From Burkholderia pyrrocinia (GTDB lineage Bacteria; Pseudomonadota; Gammaproteobacteria; Burkholderiales; Burkholderiaceae), in the NCBI RefSeq assembly GCF_022809715.1, contig NZ_CP094460.1, positions 1,364,001 through 1,428,000 of the forward strand: a stretch of 64,000 nucleotides of DNA. The letters are read 5' to 3'. The first letter of the stretch is position 1. Each line of letters starts with the position of its first letter. The translations under genes and the position numbers were made by a program. The notes beneath the pieces were generated by a model, which saw nothing but the letters and a program-made list of their open reading frames with translations, did no database searches and was not told the origin of the DNA. Shown here in pieces: positions 38,382 to 49,848 of this stretch.

Positions 38382-39296
38382 ATGACATACGACCTGACTG
38401 ACCTGAAGGTGTTTCTGGCGATCGCGGAGGAAGAAAACGTGTCGCGTGGCGCAGAGCGATGCCATCTGGCCGCATCGTCCGCCAGCTTGCGGATGAAGAA
38501 CCTCGAAGAAACGCTCGGCGTCACGCTGCTGACTCGCCAGGCAAGAGGCGTCACGCTGACGCCGGCAGGTCGCGTGTTTCGCGAGCACGCGGGACGATGT
38601 CTGGCCCAGCTCGAACAGATGCATGCCGATTTGCGGCCTTTCTCGCTCGGCATGTCGGGACACGTAACGGTTTTCGCGAACAACAACGCAATCAGCACCC
38701 ATCTGCCAGGCGACCTCGCGCGCTTCTTCGCGGCCTATCCGAATGTCCGGATCACGCTGGAAGAGCGCACGAGTCACGACATCGTGGCCGCGGTCGTTGC
38801 CGGTCGCGCGGAAGTCGGCGTGGTCGCACTCGAGACCGAGCATCCAGCGCTGGCGTTCCTACCCTATCGGAAAGACCAGCTCGTCCTGCTCACGCCGATC
38901 AAACATCCGCTCGCGGCGCAGCCGTCGGTCGGCTTTCGTCAATGCCTTGGTCATCCGTTCATCAGTCTGCAATCGGGCGCGGCACTGCATACGTTCCTGA
39001 TGAATCACGCCGCGGCGCTCGGCGGACGCCTGGACGTTCGCGTCCAGGTTTCCGGGTATCGCGCGATCTCCCGACTGGTCGCATCCGGCGCCGGCATCGG
39101 CATCGTGCCGCGAACGGCCATCGAACCGGGCGATCATGAACAGTTCGCCATCGTCGAACTCGAAGAACCCTGGTCGCAACGGGACCTGCGGGTCTGCGTA
39201 CCGCGCAATCCGGGCGACAAGAATATCTACCGCGACAAACTCGTCGAGATCCTCTGCGACACGCGACACGACTCGATCGTCGCGCCGGCCCCATAG
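38382..39296 (+). CDS. LysR-family regulator of the CoA-transferase/hydratase/lyase cluster
   Basis: A 304-residue regulator: HTH in DLTDLKVFLAIAEEENVSRGAERCHLAASSASLRMKNLE, effector domain from about residue 90. ATG 38382 fits family N-termini; the in-frame upstream extension crosses the promoter. A ttcgaa-rich direct/inverted repeat lies just upstream at about 38363-38377. Divergent from the CoA-transferase gene by 185 bases. RipR-like control of itaconate genes in other bacteria is the analogy, not an established orthology. Confidence 0.88.
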   Translation: MTYDLTDLKVFLAIAEEENVSRGAERCHLAASSASLRMKNLEETLGVTLLTRQARGVTLTPAGRVFREHAGRCLAQLEQMHADLRPFSLGMSGHVTVFANNNAISTHLPGDLARFFAAYPNVRITLEERTSHDIVAAVVAGRAEVGVVALETEHPALAFLPYRKDQLVLLTPIKHPLAAQPSVGFRQCLGHPFISLQSGAALHTFLMNHAAALGGRLDVRVQVSGYRAISRLVASGAGIGIVPRTAIEPGDHEQFAIVELEEPWSQRDLRVCVPRNPGDKNIYRDKLVEILCDTRHDSIVAPAP

Positions 39297-39357
39297 CGGA
39301 CTGCATGCGGTCCGAACGCTCGCGCTTACTGTCCGCCGCCCGCCTCGACGCACCGCG

Positions 39358-40164
39358 TCAACCGCCGGGCGCATGGAATTCGGCGATGGCTTTCCACATC
39401 AATACCGGGTTCGAATACATCGGGAAATGCCCGCAATCCGGAATTTCGGACAGCACGACACCCTGCGCCTCGATAGCGCTCAAGTACGAAAGCGACGCGT
39501 TCTGCTCGCCGTACATGAACATCCGCGGAAACGGCAGCCCGAGGAATTTGCGCATCAGGTCGCCGTGGTCGGACAGATCGACCATCGAACGGAAGATCCC
39601 GCCGACGGCGTCGGCCCGCACCTTGTGACGCAGGCTGGCCGAATACAGCGCGCTCGCATAGGCCGGCGCGCGACGGGTTCGCTCGATGAAATCGTCGAGG
39701 AAGCGGTCTGCGCTATCGCGCGGATGGTCGGCGATCTGGCGGCTCAGGAAACAATCCTCGGGGGCAATGTTCCCTTCGATGTCGACGAAGCTCAGCACGC
39801 GCTCCGGATACCGGTGCGCGAGCATCAGCGCCGTCAGCCCGCCCATCGAATGACCGACCAGATGGAATCGCTCGAAGCCCATCCGGTCGATCACGTTCAA
39901 CGCCGTTTCGACGAGAAACGGGATCGAGATCTTCGACAGGTCCGCGCATCGCGTTTCCCCGCAACCCGGCGCGTCATAAGCGACGAAGGGCCGATCGTCG
40001 AATGTGCGGTGGCGCACGATATCCGCGTAGTCTTCCTTCGTCGAACCGAAGCCGTGGAGGAACACGATCGGCGTCTTGTGGCCGCCGCGATAAATGGCCG
40101 AAACGTCCAGTGCGGTGTTGTCGACGGCGAACGAAAACCGCGACGGGGAAAATTCGTCAGTCAT
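39358..40164 (-). CDS. alpha/beta-fold hydrolase
   Basis: A 268-residue serine hydrolase: oxyanion HGFGSTKEDY near residue 38, nucleophile elbow VGHSMGGL near 103, and the C-terminal His in PDCGHFPMYSNP near 248. It is most like C-C bond or ester hydrolases of the MhpC/proline-iminopeptidase group. It lies 91 bases downstream of the aminotransferase on the same strand, so it may be the last gene of the triple-RraA operon. Convergent with the LysR at 38382. Confidence 0.87.
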   Translation of the reverse strand: MTDEFSPSRFSFAVDNTALDVSAIYRGGHKTPIVFLHGFGSTKEDYADIVRHRTFDDRPFVAYDAPGCGETRCADLSKISIPFLVETALNVIDRMGFERFHLVGHSMGGLTALMLAHRYPERVLSFVDIEGNIAPEDCFLSRQIADHPRDSADRFLDDFIERTRRAPAYASALYSASLRHKVRADAVGGIFRSMVDLSDHGDLMRKFLGLPFPRMFMYGEQNASLSYLSAIEAQGVVLSEIPDCGHFPMYSNPVLMWKAIAEFHAPGG

Positions 40165-40255
40165 CCAGTCGATTCCCGAGTAGAGGTGGCATAGCGCGCG
40201 CCTCGGCGCGACATGCGCCGACCGAGGCGGGACTGCCGGAACCGGACAACGACGT

Positions 40256-41473
40256 TCAGCCCGCCAGCGTCCGGCAGAAGTCCTGGACCGCCGTGCACGC
40301 GCGTTGCAACGACGGGTCGTCCAGCGCATAAGCGATCCGGATGTACGGACCCAGTCCGAAAGCACTGCCGTGCACGGTGGCGACGCCTGCTTCGTCGAGC
40401 AATGCGTTCACCACGTCTTCGTCGCTTTCGAGTCGCACGCCCGCACGTGTCGTCTTGCCGATCAGCGCTGCGCACGACGCGAACGCATAGAACGCGCCCT
40501 GCGGGACGTCGCACCGCAATCCCGGCGCCTGGTTGAGCTGTTCGACGACGAGATCGCGACGGCGCTGGAATGCAGCGCGGGAGTGCACGATGAAATCCTG
40601 CGGCCCGGTCAGCGCGGCCAATGCGGCGTGCTGCGAAATCGTCGACGCACCGGACGTCTGCTGCCCCTGAAGCTTCTCCATCGCATCGATCAGCCAGCGC
40701 GGCCCGGTACCGAAACCGATGCGCCAGCCCGTCATCGCATAGGCCTTGGACACGCCGTTCATCGTCAGCACGCGTTCGCGCAGGCGCGGCTCGACCTGCG
40801 CGATCGTGAAAAATTCGATGCCGTCGAAAATCAAGTGCTCATAGATATCGTCGGACAGCACCAGCACATGCGGATGCGCGAGCAGAACGTCGGCAAGCGC
40901 CTGCAGTTCCGCGCGGCTGTATACCGCACCCGTCGGATTGGACGGCGAGTTCAGGATCAGCCAGCGCGTGCGCGGCGTGATCGCCGCTTGCAGCGCGTCC
41001 GGCGTGAGCTTGAAGCCGCTTTCCGCACCGCAGGCGACAGCAACGGATCGGCCGCCGCAAAGCTGCACGATCTCCGGATAGCTGACCCAGTACGGCGCCG
41101 GAACGATGACTTCGTCGCCTTCGTTCAGGGTCGCGGCCAGCGCATTGAAGATCACCTGCTTGCCGCCGCTGCAGACGAGCGTGTCGCGCCAGTCCACGTC
41201 GAGCCCGTTCTCGCGACGGAACTTGTCGGCAATCGCTTCACGCAACGCGCGCAGCCCAGCCACCTGCGTATAGCGCGTGTGGCCGGCACGGATCGCCGTG
41301 ATGCCGGCCTCGCGCACGTGCTCGGGCGTATCGAAGTCCGGCTCGCCGGCGCTCAGCGAGATCACCGCGGCACCGCTGGCACGCCGTGCGGCCACGCGGT
41401 CCATCACCTTGTAGGTGGCCGACGGGCGTGCCGCGGCCAGGAAGCGGTTCAGCGTGTCGATCGGTGCGTTCAT
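40256..41473 (-). CDS. class I/II PLP-dependent aminotransferase (AspC-like)
   Basis: A 405-residue aminotransferase of the aspartate/aromatic subgroup I-gamma type: ISLSAGEPDFDTPEHV near residue 40, LNSPSNPTGAVYS near 170, and the PLP lysine in GVSKAYAMTGWRIGFG near 240. Its start overlaps the stop of the first RraA gene by four bases (ATGA). In this operon it may remove the amino group from a branched hydroxy-glutamate-type substrate to feed the RraA-family aldolases; this is inference. Confidence 0.9.
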   Translation of the reverse strand: MNAPIDTLNRFLAAARPSATYKVMDRVAARRASGAAVISLSAGEPDFDTPEHVREAGITAIRAGHTRYTQVAGLRALREAIADKFRRENGLDVDWRDTLVCSGGKQVIFNALAATLNEGDEVIVPAPYWVSYPEIVQLCGGRSVAVACGAESGFKLTPDALQAAITPRTRWLILNSPSNPTGAVYSRAELQALADVLLAHPHVLVLSDDIYEHLIFDGIEFFTIAQVEPRLRERVLTMNGVSKAYAMTGWRIGFGTGPRWLIDAMEKLQGQQTSGASTISQHAALAALTGPQDFIVHSRAAFQRRRDLVVEQLNQAPGLRCDVPQGAFYAFASCAALIGKTTRAGVRLESDEDVVNALLDEAGVATVHGSAFGLGPYIRIAYALDDPSLQRACTAVQDFCRTLAG

Positions 41474-42114
41474 CGCGCGGCCCGCCAGTTCGTCAGGCCC
41501 ATCAGGTCCAGCGTGCTGCGGCCTGCGCGCAACGCGTCCATCATCCGCGCTTCCTTGTCGGCGCGCGCCTGCCCTTGGGTCAGCGTCCGTTCGACATGGG
41601 CCATCGGGATCACGAGGACGCCGTCATCGTCCGCGACGACCAGATCGCCGGCCGCCACCGGCGTGCCGGCAAAGCTGAGCGGCTGCCCGACCGAAGGCGC
41701 GCTCGCCTTGATCGTGCCGCGCATCGATATGCCGCGCGTGAATACCGGAAAGCGCCGCACAACCAGCGCCGCGATGTCGCGCACGCCGCCGTCGATCACC
41801 AGCCCCGCGACGCCGGCCGCCTCGGCCGCCACCGTCAATACTTCGCCCCAATAGCCCGACACGAAGCCGCCGGTCGATACGACGAGCACGCTGCCGCGCG
41901 GCACCTGCTCCATCGCGATGTGGATCGACAGGTTGTCGCCCGGCGAACATTCGAGCGGATAGGCCGGCCCGGCGACCGACGCGCCCGACCATACCGTGCG
42001 AATGGCGGGATCGACCGAACTGGTCGTGAGACCCGACGCCTCGTAAAGCGTCGAGGTCCCGAGCGCGCGAGCCTGGTCGAGCAGGTCCGCGCCATAGGTG
42101 TTGATCGTGGACAT
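41470..42114 (-). CDS. RraA-family protein, putative 4-hydroxy-4-methyl-2-oxoglutarate/oxaloacetate aldolase (paralogue 1)
   Basis: A 214-residue RraA-fold protein with the aldolase signature GLVIDGGVRD (Arg and Asp of the active site) near residue 105 and AAGDLVVADDDGVLVIP near 158. True RraA RNase E inhibitors usually lack part of this set, so a class II pyruvate aldolase is more likely. Its start shares one base with the stop of the second paralogue. The ATG at 42114 is preferred to the much longer open frame, which runs back through paralogue 2. Confidence 0.85.
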   Translation of the reverse strand: MSTINTYGADLLDQARALGTSTLYEASGLTTSSVDPAIRTVWSGASVAGPAYPLECSPGDNLSIHIAMEQVPRGSVLVVSTGGFVSGYWGEVLTVAAEAAGVAGLVIDGGVRDIAALVVRRFPVFTRGISMRGTIKASAPSVGQPLSFAGTPVAAGDLVVADDDGVLVIPMAHVERTLTQGQARADKEARMMDALRAGRSTLDLMGLTNWRAAR

Positions 42115-42794
42115 CAGGCTTTCCTTTGCAGCGTGTGGTAGCCGAGCGCGGCGCGCGCTTCGCCGAGCGTCTTGCCGAGTGCGAGCTGTTCGCGAATACG
42201 CGATTCGGTTCCTTCGATCTGCCGAGCGACTTCGGCCACTTCGCGCGCACGGCCGCGCGGCACGATGACGACGCCGTTGGCATCCGCGACGACGATGTCG
42301 CGCGCCGCCACGCGCACGGTGCCGATCCCGACGGTGGCGTTCACCGCTTCGACCTGCACGCGATCCTTGCCGGTACGCATGAAACGCCCGGCCGTGAACA
42401 ACGGGTAGTTGTCGCGCAGCGCCTTGTTCACGTCGCGGCACACGCCGTCGATCACGGTGCCCGCGATGCCGCGCAGCCCCGCGTACTGGGTCATGATGTC
42501 GCCCCATACGGTGCAGTCGGTGCGACCGTCGTTATCGATCACGACGACATCGCCTTCCGCAACGTCGTCGATGAAATCGCCGACGGTACCGGGCGGCACG
42601 CCGGCCGGCACGTACCTGACCGTGAACGCGGGGCCGACGACGACGTGCGGATAATCGGTCAGCGGCATGACACCCAGTGCCTGCCCGTGCAGAACCAGCT
42701 TGTCCATCGCGTCCGACACACCGGGCGTATCGAGGCCCGCGAACAGCGCGACCAGTTCCCGGTCTTCCGCTCGAGCCTTGCGCGGATTCGTCAT
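42114..42794 (-). CDS. RraA-family protein (paralogue 2)
   Basis: A 226-residue protein with GTVIDGVCRD near residue 117 and AARDIVVADANGVVIVP near 164, both key segments of the HMG/CHA aldolase group. A WGDIMTQYAGLRG segment lies between. It is distinct in sequence from its neighbours on both sides, so the triplet is not a recent tandem copy. Located 29 bases after the third paralogue and overlapping the first by one base (TGATG). Confidence 0.85.
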   Translation of the reverse strand: MTNPRKARAEDRELVALFAGLDTPGVSDAMDKLVLHGQALGVMPLTDYPHVVVGPAFTVRYVPAGVPPGTVGDFIDDVAEGDVVVIDNDGRTDCTVWGDIMTQYAGLRGIAGTVIDGVCRDVNKALRDNYPLFTAGRFMRTGKDRVQVEAVNATVGIGTVRVAARDIVVADANGVVIVPRGRAREVAEVARQIEGTESRIREQLALGKTLGEARAALGYHTLQRKA

Positions 42795-42823
42795 ATCCAG
42801 TACTCCAGGTAAATGATCGGCGC

Positions 42824-43483
42824 TCAGCGCGCCGCAATCGCTTCGAATTCCTTGTCGTGCATCACTTCCGCGACCGGGCGGCCGGCGCGCACGGCGGCCA
42901 CCATGCCGTCCTGCCGCTTCGCGATACGCTCGCCGAGATCAAGTACGTCCTCGATGCGCATCGCCGGCACAAAGACCGTTCCGCAGCGGTCGGCGATCAC
43001 GTAATCGTCCTGATGCACGGTCACGCCGGCCATCTGTACCGGCGTGCCGGAATCGACCTGTACCACACGGTTGCGCGCGCTGATCATCGTGATGCCGCGT
43101 CCGTAAACCGGGTAGCCGATCGATTCGCTGCCTTCGATGTCGCGGCTCGATCCGTCGATCACCGAGCCGCGGATCCGCCTGGCGGTCGCCGCGTTGGCCA
43201 GGATGTCGCCCCAGCAGGAAATGCCGTCCGCGCCGCCGGCGATCACGAGCACGCGGTCGTCCGTGACAACCGCGTCGACGACCGGCGAAATGAGATGCAC
43301 GGTCGGCCCGGCACCCGCCTTCGGACCGAGCTGAATGGTGCTGGCCCGCCCGACGATCTTCGGGCAGGCCCACAGCGGGCGCAAACCGACCGTCGCACCG
43401 GGCAGGCCCAGAAAGTCGAGCGCATCCGACACGGTGTTCGTGTCGAGCGCGGCAAGGCGGTCGAGTAAGGAAGGCTGGTTCAT
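42824..43483 (-). CDS. RraA-family protein (paralogue 3), first gene of the operon
   Basis: A 219-residue protein with GSVIDGSSRD near residue 107 and HQDDYVIADRCGTVFVP near 157. The aldolase Arg/Asp pair is present, but the second motif is more divergent (DRCGT instead of DxDGV). Start ATG 43483 is preceded by gggga; a TTG at 43504 would add seven residues. First gene after the divergent promoter shared with the LysR at 43682. Confidence 0.85.
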   Translation of the reverse strand: MNQPSLLDRLAALDTNTVSDALDFLGLPGATVGLRPLWACPKIVGRASTIQLGPKAGAGPTVHLISPVVDAVVTDDRVLVIAGGADGISCWGDILANAATARRIRGSVIDGSSRDIEGSESIGYPVYGRGITMISARNRVVQVDSGTPVQMAGVTVHQDDYVIADRCGTVFVPAMRIEDVLDLGERIAKRQDGMVAAVRAGRPVAEVMHDKEFEAIAAR

Positions 43484-43550
43484 CACGCTGATCCCCGTTG
43501 ACAAGTGGGGCCATCGTCGCCTCGGCAGCGTGGTATGTAAATTTCGTATT

Positions 43551-43569
43551 TCGTATCTGCCTGATACGA
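43551..43569. promoter_or_regulatory. candidate LysR operator of the triple-RraA operon
   Basis: TCGTAT-N7-ATACGA inverted repeat in the 198-base divergent region, in the only AT-rich patch there. It fits the T-N11-A symmetry of LysR-type binding sites. Confidence 0.55.
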
Positions 43570-43681
43570 TTTCAGGAATACGGAAAGCGCGCCGTCGCCG
43601 GCTGGCAGCGGCGACAATGCGTCGTCACGGAGGCTGCTCCGGTGACGGCATCGGCATCATTCCACCCTGGACGCACCCGCC

Positions 43682-44590
43682 ATGAGCAATACGATCGACT
43701 ACCGGCTGATCCGGCAGCTCTGGATGTTTCTCGCCGTCGCCGAGGAGCAGCATTTCGGACGGGCGGCGAAGCGGCTGAACATGTCGCAACCGCCGCTGAC
43801 CGAACAGATCAAGGTGCTGGAACAATCGCTGAAGATGCAGTTGTTCTATCGCTCGCGACAGGGCACGCAGCTCAGCCCCGCGGGTGCCGCGATCCTGCCG
43901 GCCGTCAGGCAATTCGCGGGGCAGGCCGAGCGGCTGCAACGCGTGGTGCGCGAGGTCGCGGCCGGTCAGTCGGGCGTGCTGCACGTGGGCGCGATCACGT
44001 CCGCGATGCTCGATACGGTTCCGCCGCTGCTGGATGCGCTCAAGCACGCGCACCCGGATTTGACCGTGTTCGTCAACGAGATCGACAGTGTCGACGCGAT
44101 TCCCGCACTGGAGGCCGGCGAGCTCGATCTCGCGTTCGTGCGCGTCGACGGCGAAGTGGCAAACGGCATCGCGACGCTGCCGCTCGCGGAGGATCGCCTC
44201 GCCGTGGCGCTACCGAAGGAACATCCTCTTGCGGCGATGCCCAGGGTACGGCTCCGATCGCTGATGGGCGAACAACTGATCATGTCGGCGCGGCAAGTCA
44301 GCCCCGTCTACTTCGACATGCTGATGTCGGTCTGCCGCACGCATGGCCTGACGCCGCGCGTCGTGCATGAAGTTCGATCGGTGACTTCGCAAATTGCGTA
44401 CGTCGGTTGTGGTCAGGGCGTGGCGCTCGTGCCTGCTGCAATGCGCAAGCTGGCGCCGGAGAACGTGGTCGTTCGCCCGCTGAAGGAAAAGGTCATGGTC
44501 GTGACGGCAGCAGCCGTATGGAACACCCAACGCCATCATCCGATGGTTGATGAAGTGCTCGCGATGCTGAAAAAGCCCGTGCGCGCGTGA
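43682..44590 (+). CDS. LysR-family regulator of the triple-RraA operon
   Basis: A 302-residue regulator: HTH IRQLWMFLAVAEEQHFGRAAKRLNMSQPPLTEQI, then an effector domain from about residue 95 (HVGAITSAMLDTVPPLLDAL). Divergent from rraA paralogue 3 across a region with a clear inverted repeat; likely an activator responding to the pathway substrate or an intermediate. Confidence 0.9.
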   Translation: MSNTIDYRLIRQLWMFLAVAEEQHFGRAAKRLNMSQPPLTEQIKVLEQSLKMQLFYRSRQGTQLSPAGAAILPAVRQFAGQAERLQRVVREVAAGQSGVLHVGAITSAMLDTVPPLLDALKHAHPDLTVFVNEIDSVDAIPALEAGELDLAFVRVDGEVANGIATLPLAEDRLAVALPKEHPLAAMPRVRLRSLMGEQLIMSARQVSPVYFDMLMSVCRTHGLTPRVVHEVRSVTSQIAYVGCGQGVALVPAAMRKLAPENVVVRPLKEKVMVVTAAAVWNTQRHHPMVDEVLAMLKKPVRA

Positions 44591-44676
44591 ATCAGGTTTC
44601 GACTGGCGACGGCACCCACCGACCGGCAGAACGATCTGCATCCGGTTTGCGCGTTCGCGTCGATATCCCCCACCCG

Positions 44677-46942
<2,266 letters not shown>

Positions 46943-46981
46943 CGGCACGCGGTAACGCCCTTCCCCGCATCGCGCAATCCA

Positions 46982-47008
46982 TCGCGCCGGTTCGACCGAC
47001 CGGCGCGA
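46982..47008. terminator. bidirectional hairpin between dgdA and the SDR gene
   Basis: Perfect ten-base arms tcgcgccggt / accggcgcga with a seven-base loop between convergent genes; no long T-run. Confidence 0.55.
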
Positions 47009-47023
47009 CGGATTCCCGATCGA

Positions 47024-47773
47024 TCAGCGCGCTTGCGCCGCCCACGCTTCGGCGTCGGCGCCTGCCGGAATGTGCATCGGGCTCGACGGATCGGTCGCCG
47101 CGCGCCACACCGCTTCGGCAACGTCCTGCGCACGAGTGATCGGCCCCGACGCATCGAGCATGCGCGCAACGGCCTTCCCGACGAATTCCGCATACGCGTC
47201 GTGTTCGAAGCCGTGCATGTGCGTACGCGCGTTGTCGCCGAAGCGCGTGTCGGGCGCTCGGCCCGGCAGCACGAGATGCGCGCGCACGCCGAACGGTTCG
47301 AGTTCGACCGCCATCGATTCGGTGAACGCATTGACCGCCGCCTTGCTGGCGCGATACGCGCCGACCAGCGGCAGCACCTTCAGCGTGACGCTCGACGTGA
47401 CGTTCACGACCACGCCGGCCCCGCGCCGGCGAAACTGCGGCAACACGGCCTGCGTGACCGCGATCGTGCCGATCGTGTTGGTCTCGAACAGCGCACGCAC
47501 CGTGTCGAGCGGCGTGAGCTCGGCCGGCGCGGCCGCGCCGAAGCCCGCGTTGTTGACGAGCACGTCGATCGTACCGGCCGCGTCGATCGCGGCGCGGATG
47601 CTGTCCGCGTTCGTCACGTCGAGCGCCAGCACGCGCAGGCGTTCCGCCGGCGGCAGTACGTCCTCGCGCGGCGTGCGCATCGTCGCGACGACCTGCCAGT
47701 CGCGAGCCAGGAAATGGCGGGCAATCTCGAGGCCGAAGCCGGAGGAACAGCCGGTGATCAGTACGGTCTTCAT
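47024..47773 (-). CDS. short-chain dehydrogenase/reductase
   Basis: A 249-residue classical SDR: cofactor loop TGCSSGFG near residue 8, NNAGFG near 77, catalytic Ser in NVTSSVT and YRASK near 138. The VVATMRTP segment after strand 2 (Arg rather than Asp) suggests NADPH preference. It is transcribed divergently from the AraC-type gene at 47875, which may regulate it. Substrate unknown. Confidence 0.9.
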   Translation of the reverse strand: MKTVLITGCSSGFGLEIARHFLARDWQVVATMRTPREDVLPPAERLRVLALDVTNADSIRAAIDAAGTIDVLVNNAGFGAAAPAELTPLDTVRALFETNTIGTIAVTQAVLPQFRRRGAGVVVNVTSSVTLKVLPLVGAYRASKAAVNAFTESMAVELEPFGVRAHLVLPGRAPDTRFGDNARTHMHGFEHDAYAEFVGKAVARMLDASGPITRAQDVAEAVWRAATDPSSPMHIPAGADAEAWAAQAR

Positions 47774-47874
47774 GCGAACTCCTGGGTTGTGTTGGGCACC
47801 TGTCCGTACGATAGATGGCCGGATCCGTATTCGCTACAATCGAAAATCCGATTTTCTTTTGCGAGCGTCCGGCG

Positions 47875-48792
47875 ATGATCGACCCGTTGACCGAAGTCGT
47901 GACCCTGCTGCAACCGGGCGCGCGGTACTCCAAGTCCGTTCACGGTGCGAGCCCGTGGTCGATCAACCGCACGGTCGCCGGCGAGCCGTTCTATTGCGCG
48001 ATCCTCGACGGCGGGTGCCGGATCGCGATCGACGGGCACGCGCCGATCGAGCTGCTGCCCGGCGATTTCGTGCTGATTCCGGCGGCCTACGGCGTCGCGA
48101 TGTCCAGCCTCGAACCGCCGCCGCCGGGCGTCGAAACCGCGCCGCCGGTCGCACTCGACAACGGCGAATACCGGATCGGCGATTCGGGCAACCCGGTCGA
48201 CACGCGGATGATGGCCGGCAACTGCAGCTTCGGTTCGCCGGATGCGGCGCTGCTGGTGTCGCTGCTGCCGCAATTCGTGCACGTGCGCGGCGAACCGCGG
48301 CTGACCACGCTCGTGCAACTGGTGCGCGACGAATCGCGTGCACAGCGGCCTGCGCGCGAGATCGTGCTGGCGCGCCTGCTGGAAGTGCTGCTGATCGAGG
48401 CGCTGCGGTTCACGGCCGGCACGAACGCGTCGCCCGGCCTCGTACGCGGGCTCGCCGACAATCGACTCGCGGCCGCGATCCGCCGGATGCACGAACGCCC
48501 CGCGCATCCGTGGACGGTCGTCGAGCTCGCGAAGGAAGCGGCGCTGTCGCGCTCGACCTTCTTCGAACGCTTCAGCCGCGCGGTCGGCGTCGCGCCGATG
48601 GAATACCTGCTTACGTGGCGGATGGCGCTCGCGAAGGACCTGCTCCGCCGCAACGAAGGCCGCATCGCCGAGATCGCGGGGCGCGTCGGCTACAGTTCCG
48701 CGAGCACGTTCAGCGTCGCGTTCACGCGGCATGTCGGCCGGCCGCCGGCGCAGTACGCGCGTGACGAGCAGGCGGTGGTGAGCGAGGAATGA
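47875..48792 (+). CDS. AraC-family regulator with cupin_6-type N-terminal domain
   Basis: A 305-residue regulator. The N-terminal ~190 residues contain the cupin segments WSINRTVAGEPFYCAILDGGCRI and LLPGDFVLIPAAYG. The C-terminal AraC HTH pair runs from about 215 to 295 (TVVELAKEAALSRSTFFERFSRAVG and GRVGYSSASTFSVAFTRHVG). Divergent from the SDR gene by about 100 bases, an arrangement typical of this regulator class controlling a neighbouring oxidoreductase. Confidence 0.88.
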   Translation: MIDPLTEVVTLLQPGARYSKSVHGASPWSINRTVAGEPFYCAILDGGCRIAIDGHAPIELLPGDFVLIPAAYGVAMSSLEPPPPGVETAPPVALDNGEYRIGDSGNPVDTRMMAGNCSFGSPDAALLVSLLPQFVHVRGEPRLTTLVQLVRDESRAQRPAREIVLARLLEVLLIEALRFTAGTNASPGLVRGLADNRLAAAIRRMHERPAHPWTVVELAKEAALSRSTFFERFSRAVGVAPMEYLLTWRMALAKDLLRRNEGRIAEIAGRVGYSSASTFSVAFTRHVGRPPAQYARDEQAVVSEE

Positions 48793-48946
48793 ACCGCGCA
48801 CGCACACCACTGCGCGTATCGCGATACGCGCCGGGGTTCCGCCCCGCTTCCCGTGCGATCGCCGAACGTATGGCCCGTGCCTGCCACCGCCATCACGCGA
48901 CCTGCGTACACTACCGGACACGCAACGACGACGCGCGAGGCATCCG

Positions 48947-49804
48947 ATGACGACAACGGCAAAGGACATCGGCACGACCGACCACTGGCTCGTCGCGCGC
49001 CGCGATCAGGAAACCGGCATCGAAAGCCTGCATGCGCATTTCAACGGCCATGCATACGACGCGCACGATCACGACGACATGCTGGTCGGCTTCACCGAAC
49101 AGGGCGTGCAGCAATTCCAGTGCCACCGGTCGCTGCATACGAGCGTGCCGGGCCGCGCGATCCTGATCGAGCCGGGCGCGATGCACGACGGCCATGCGCC
49201 CGAGGCGAGCGGCTTCACCTACGGGATGCTGTACCTGCCGCAAGCATGGGTCGAGCGCGCGGCGCGCCGGCTGGATTTGCCGGGCCTGGGCGGCGTCGAG
49301 GCCACGTTCGGCCATACGCTCGTCGACGACCGCGGCCTCGTCGACGCGATCCGGCAGGCGTTTCTCGCGATCCACGGCAATGAAGGCCGGCTCGCGCGCG
49401 ACCAGACGCTCGACCGCCTGCTGACGCGGCTCGGCGGCGAACTGCGCGGCCCGCTCGCGCTGGAAAGCGGCATCGTGCCGCCCGCGATCGCGCGCGTGCG
49501 CGATCTGCTGCATGCGCAGATGGACGGCAACCTCGGGCTCGACGAACTCGCCAGCGTCGCCGGGATCGACCGGTTCCGGCTGACGCGGTTGTTCCAGCGA
49601 GCGTTCGGCACGTCGCCGCACGCGTATCTGGTGCGCTTGCGGCTGCGCGCCGCGCGCCGGCTGCTGGCGGCCGGCCGCACGCCCGCGCAGGCGGCCGCGG
49701 ACGTCGGCTTCGCCGACCAGAGCCATCTGGGCCGCTGGTTTCGCCGCGCGTACCGGATCACGCCGGCCGCCTACCGGCAAATGTGCACAAACGTTCCAGA
49801 CTGA
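48947..49804 (+). CDS. AraC-family regulator with AraC-type cupin sensor
   Basis: A 285-residue regulator: N-terminal cupin with HFNGHAYDAHDHDDMLVGFTEQG (His-rich sensor strand), then a C-terminal HTH pair at about 195-280 (LDELASVAGIDRFRLTRLFQRAFG, DVGFADQSHLGRWFRRAYRITP). Followed after 44 bases by a DUF2000 gene in the same direction; this regulator-DUF2000 pairing is common. Confidence 0.9.
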   Translation: MTTTAKDIGTTDHWLVARRDQETGIESLHAHFNGHAYDAHDHDDMLVGFTEQGVQQFQCHRSLHTSVPGRAILIEPGAMHDGHAPEASGFTYGMLYLPQAWVERAARRLDLPGLGGVEATFGHTLVDDRGLVDAIRQAFLAIHGNEGRLARDQTLDRLLTRLGGELRGPLALESGIVPPAIARVRDLLHAQMDGNLGLDELASVAGIDRFRLTRLFQRAFGTSPHAYLVRLRLRAARRLLAAGRTPAQAAADVGFADQSHLGRWFRRAYRITPAAYRQMCTNVPD

Positions 49805-49848
49805 TCGCGCGCGGCATCCGATCATGAGTGCTCCAAAGAGGAGCAAGC

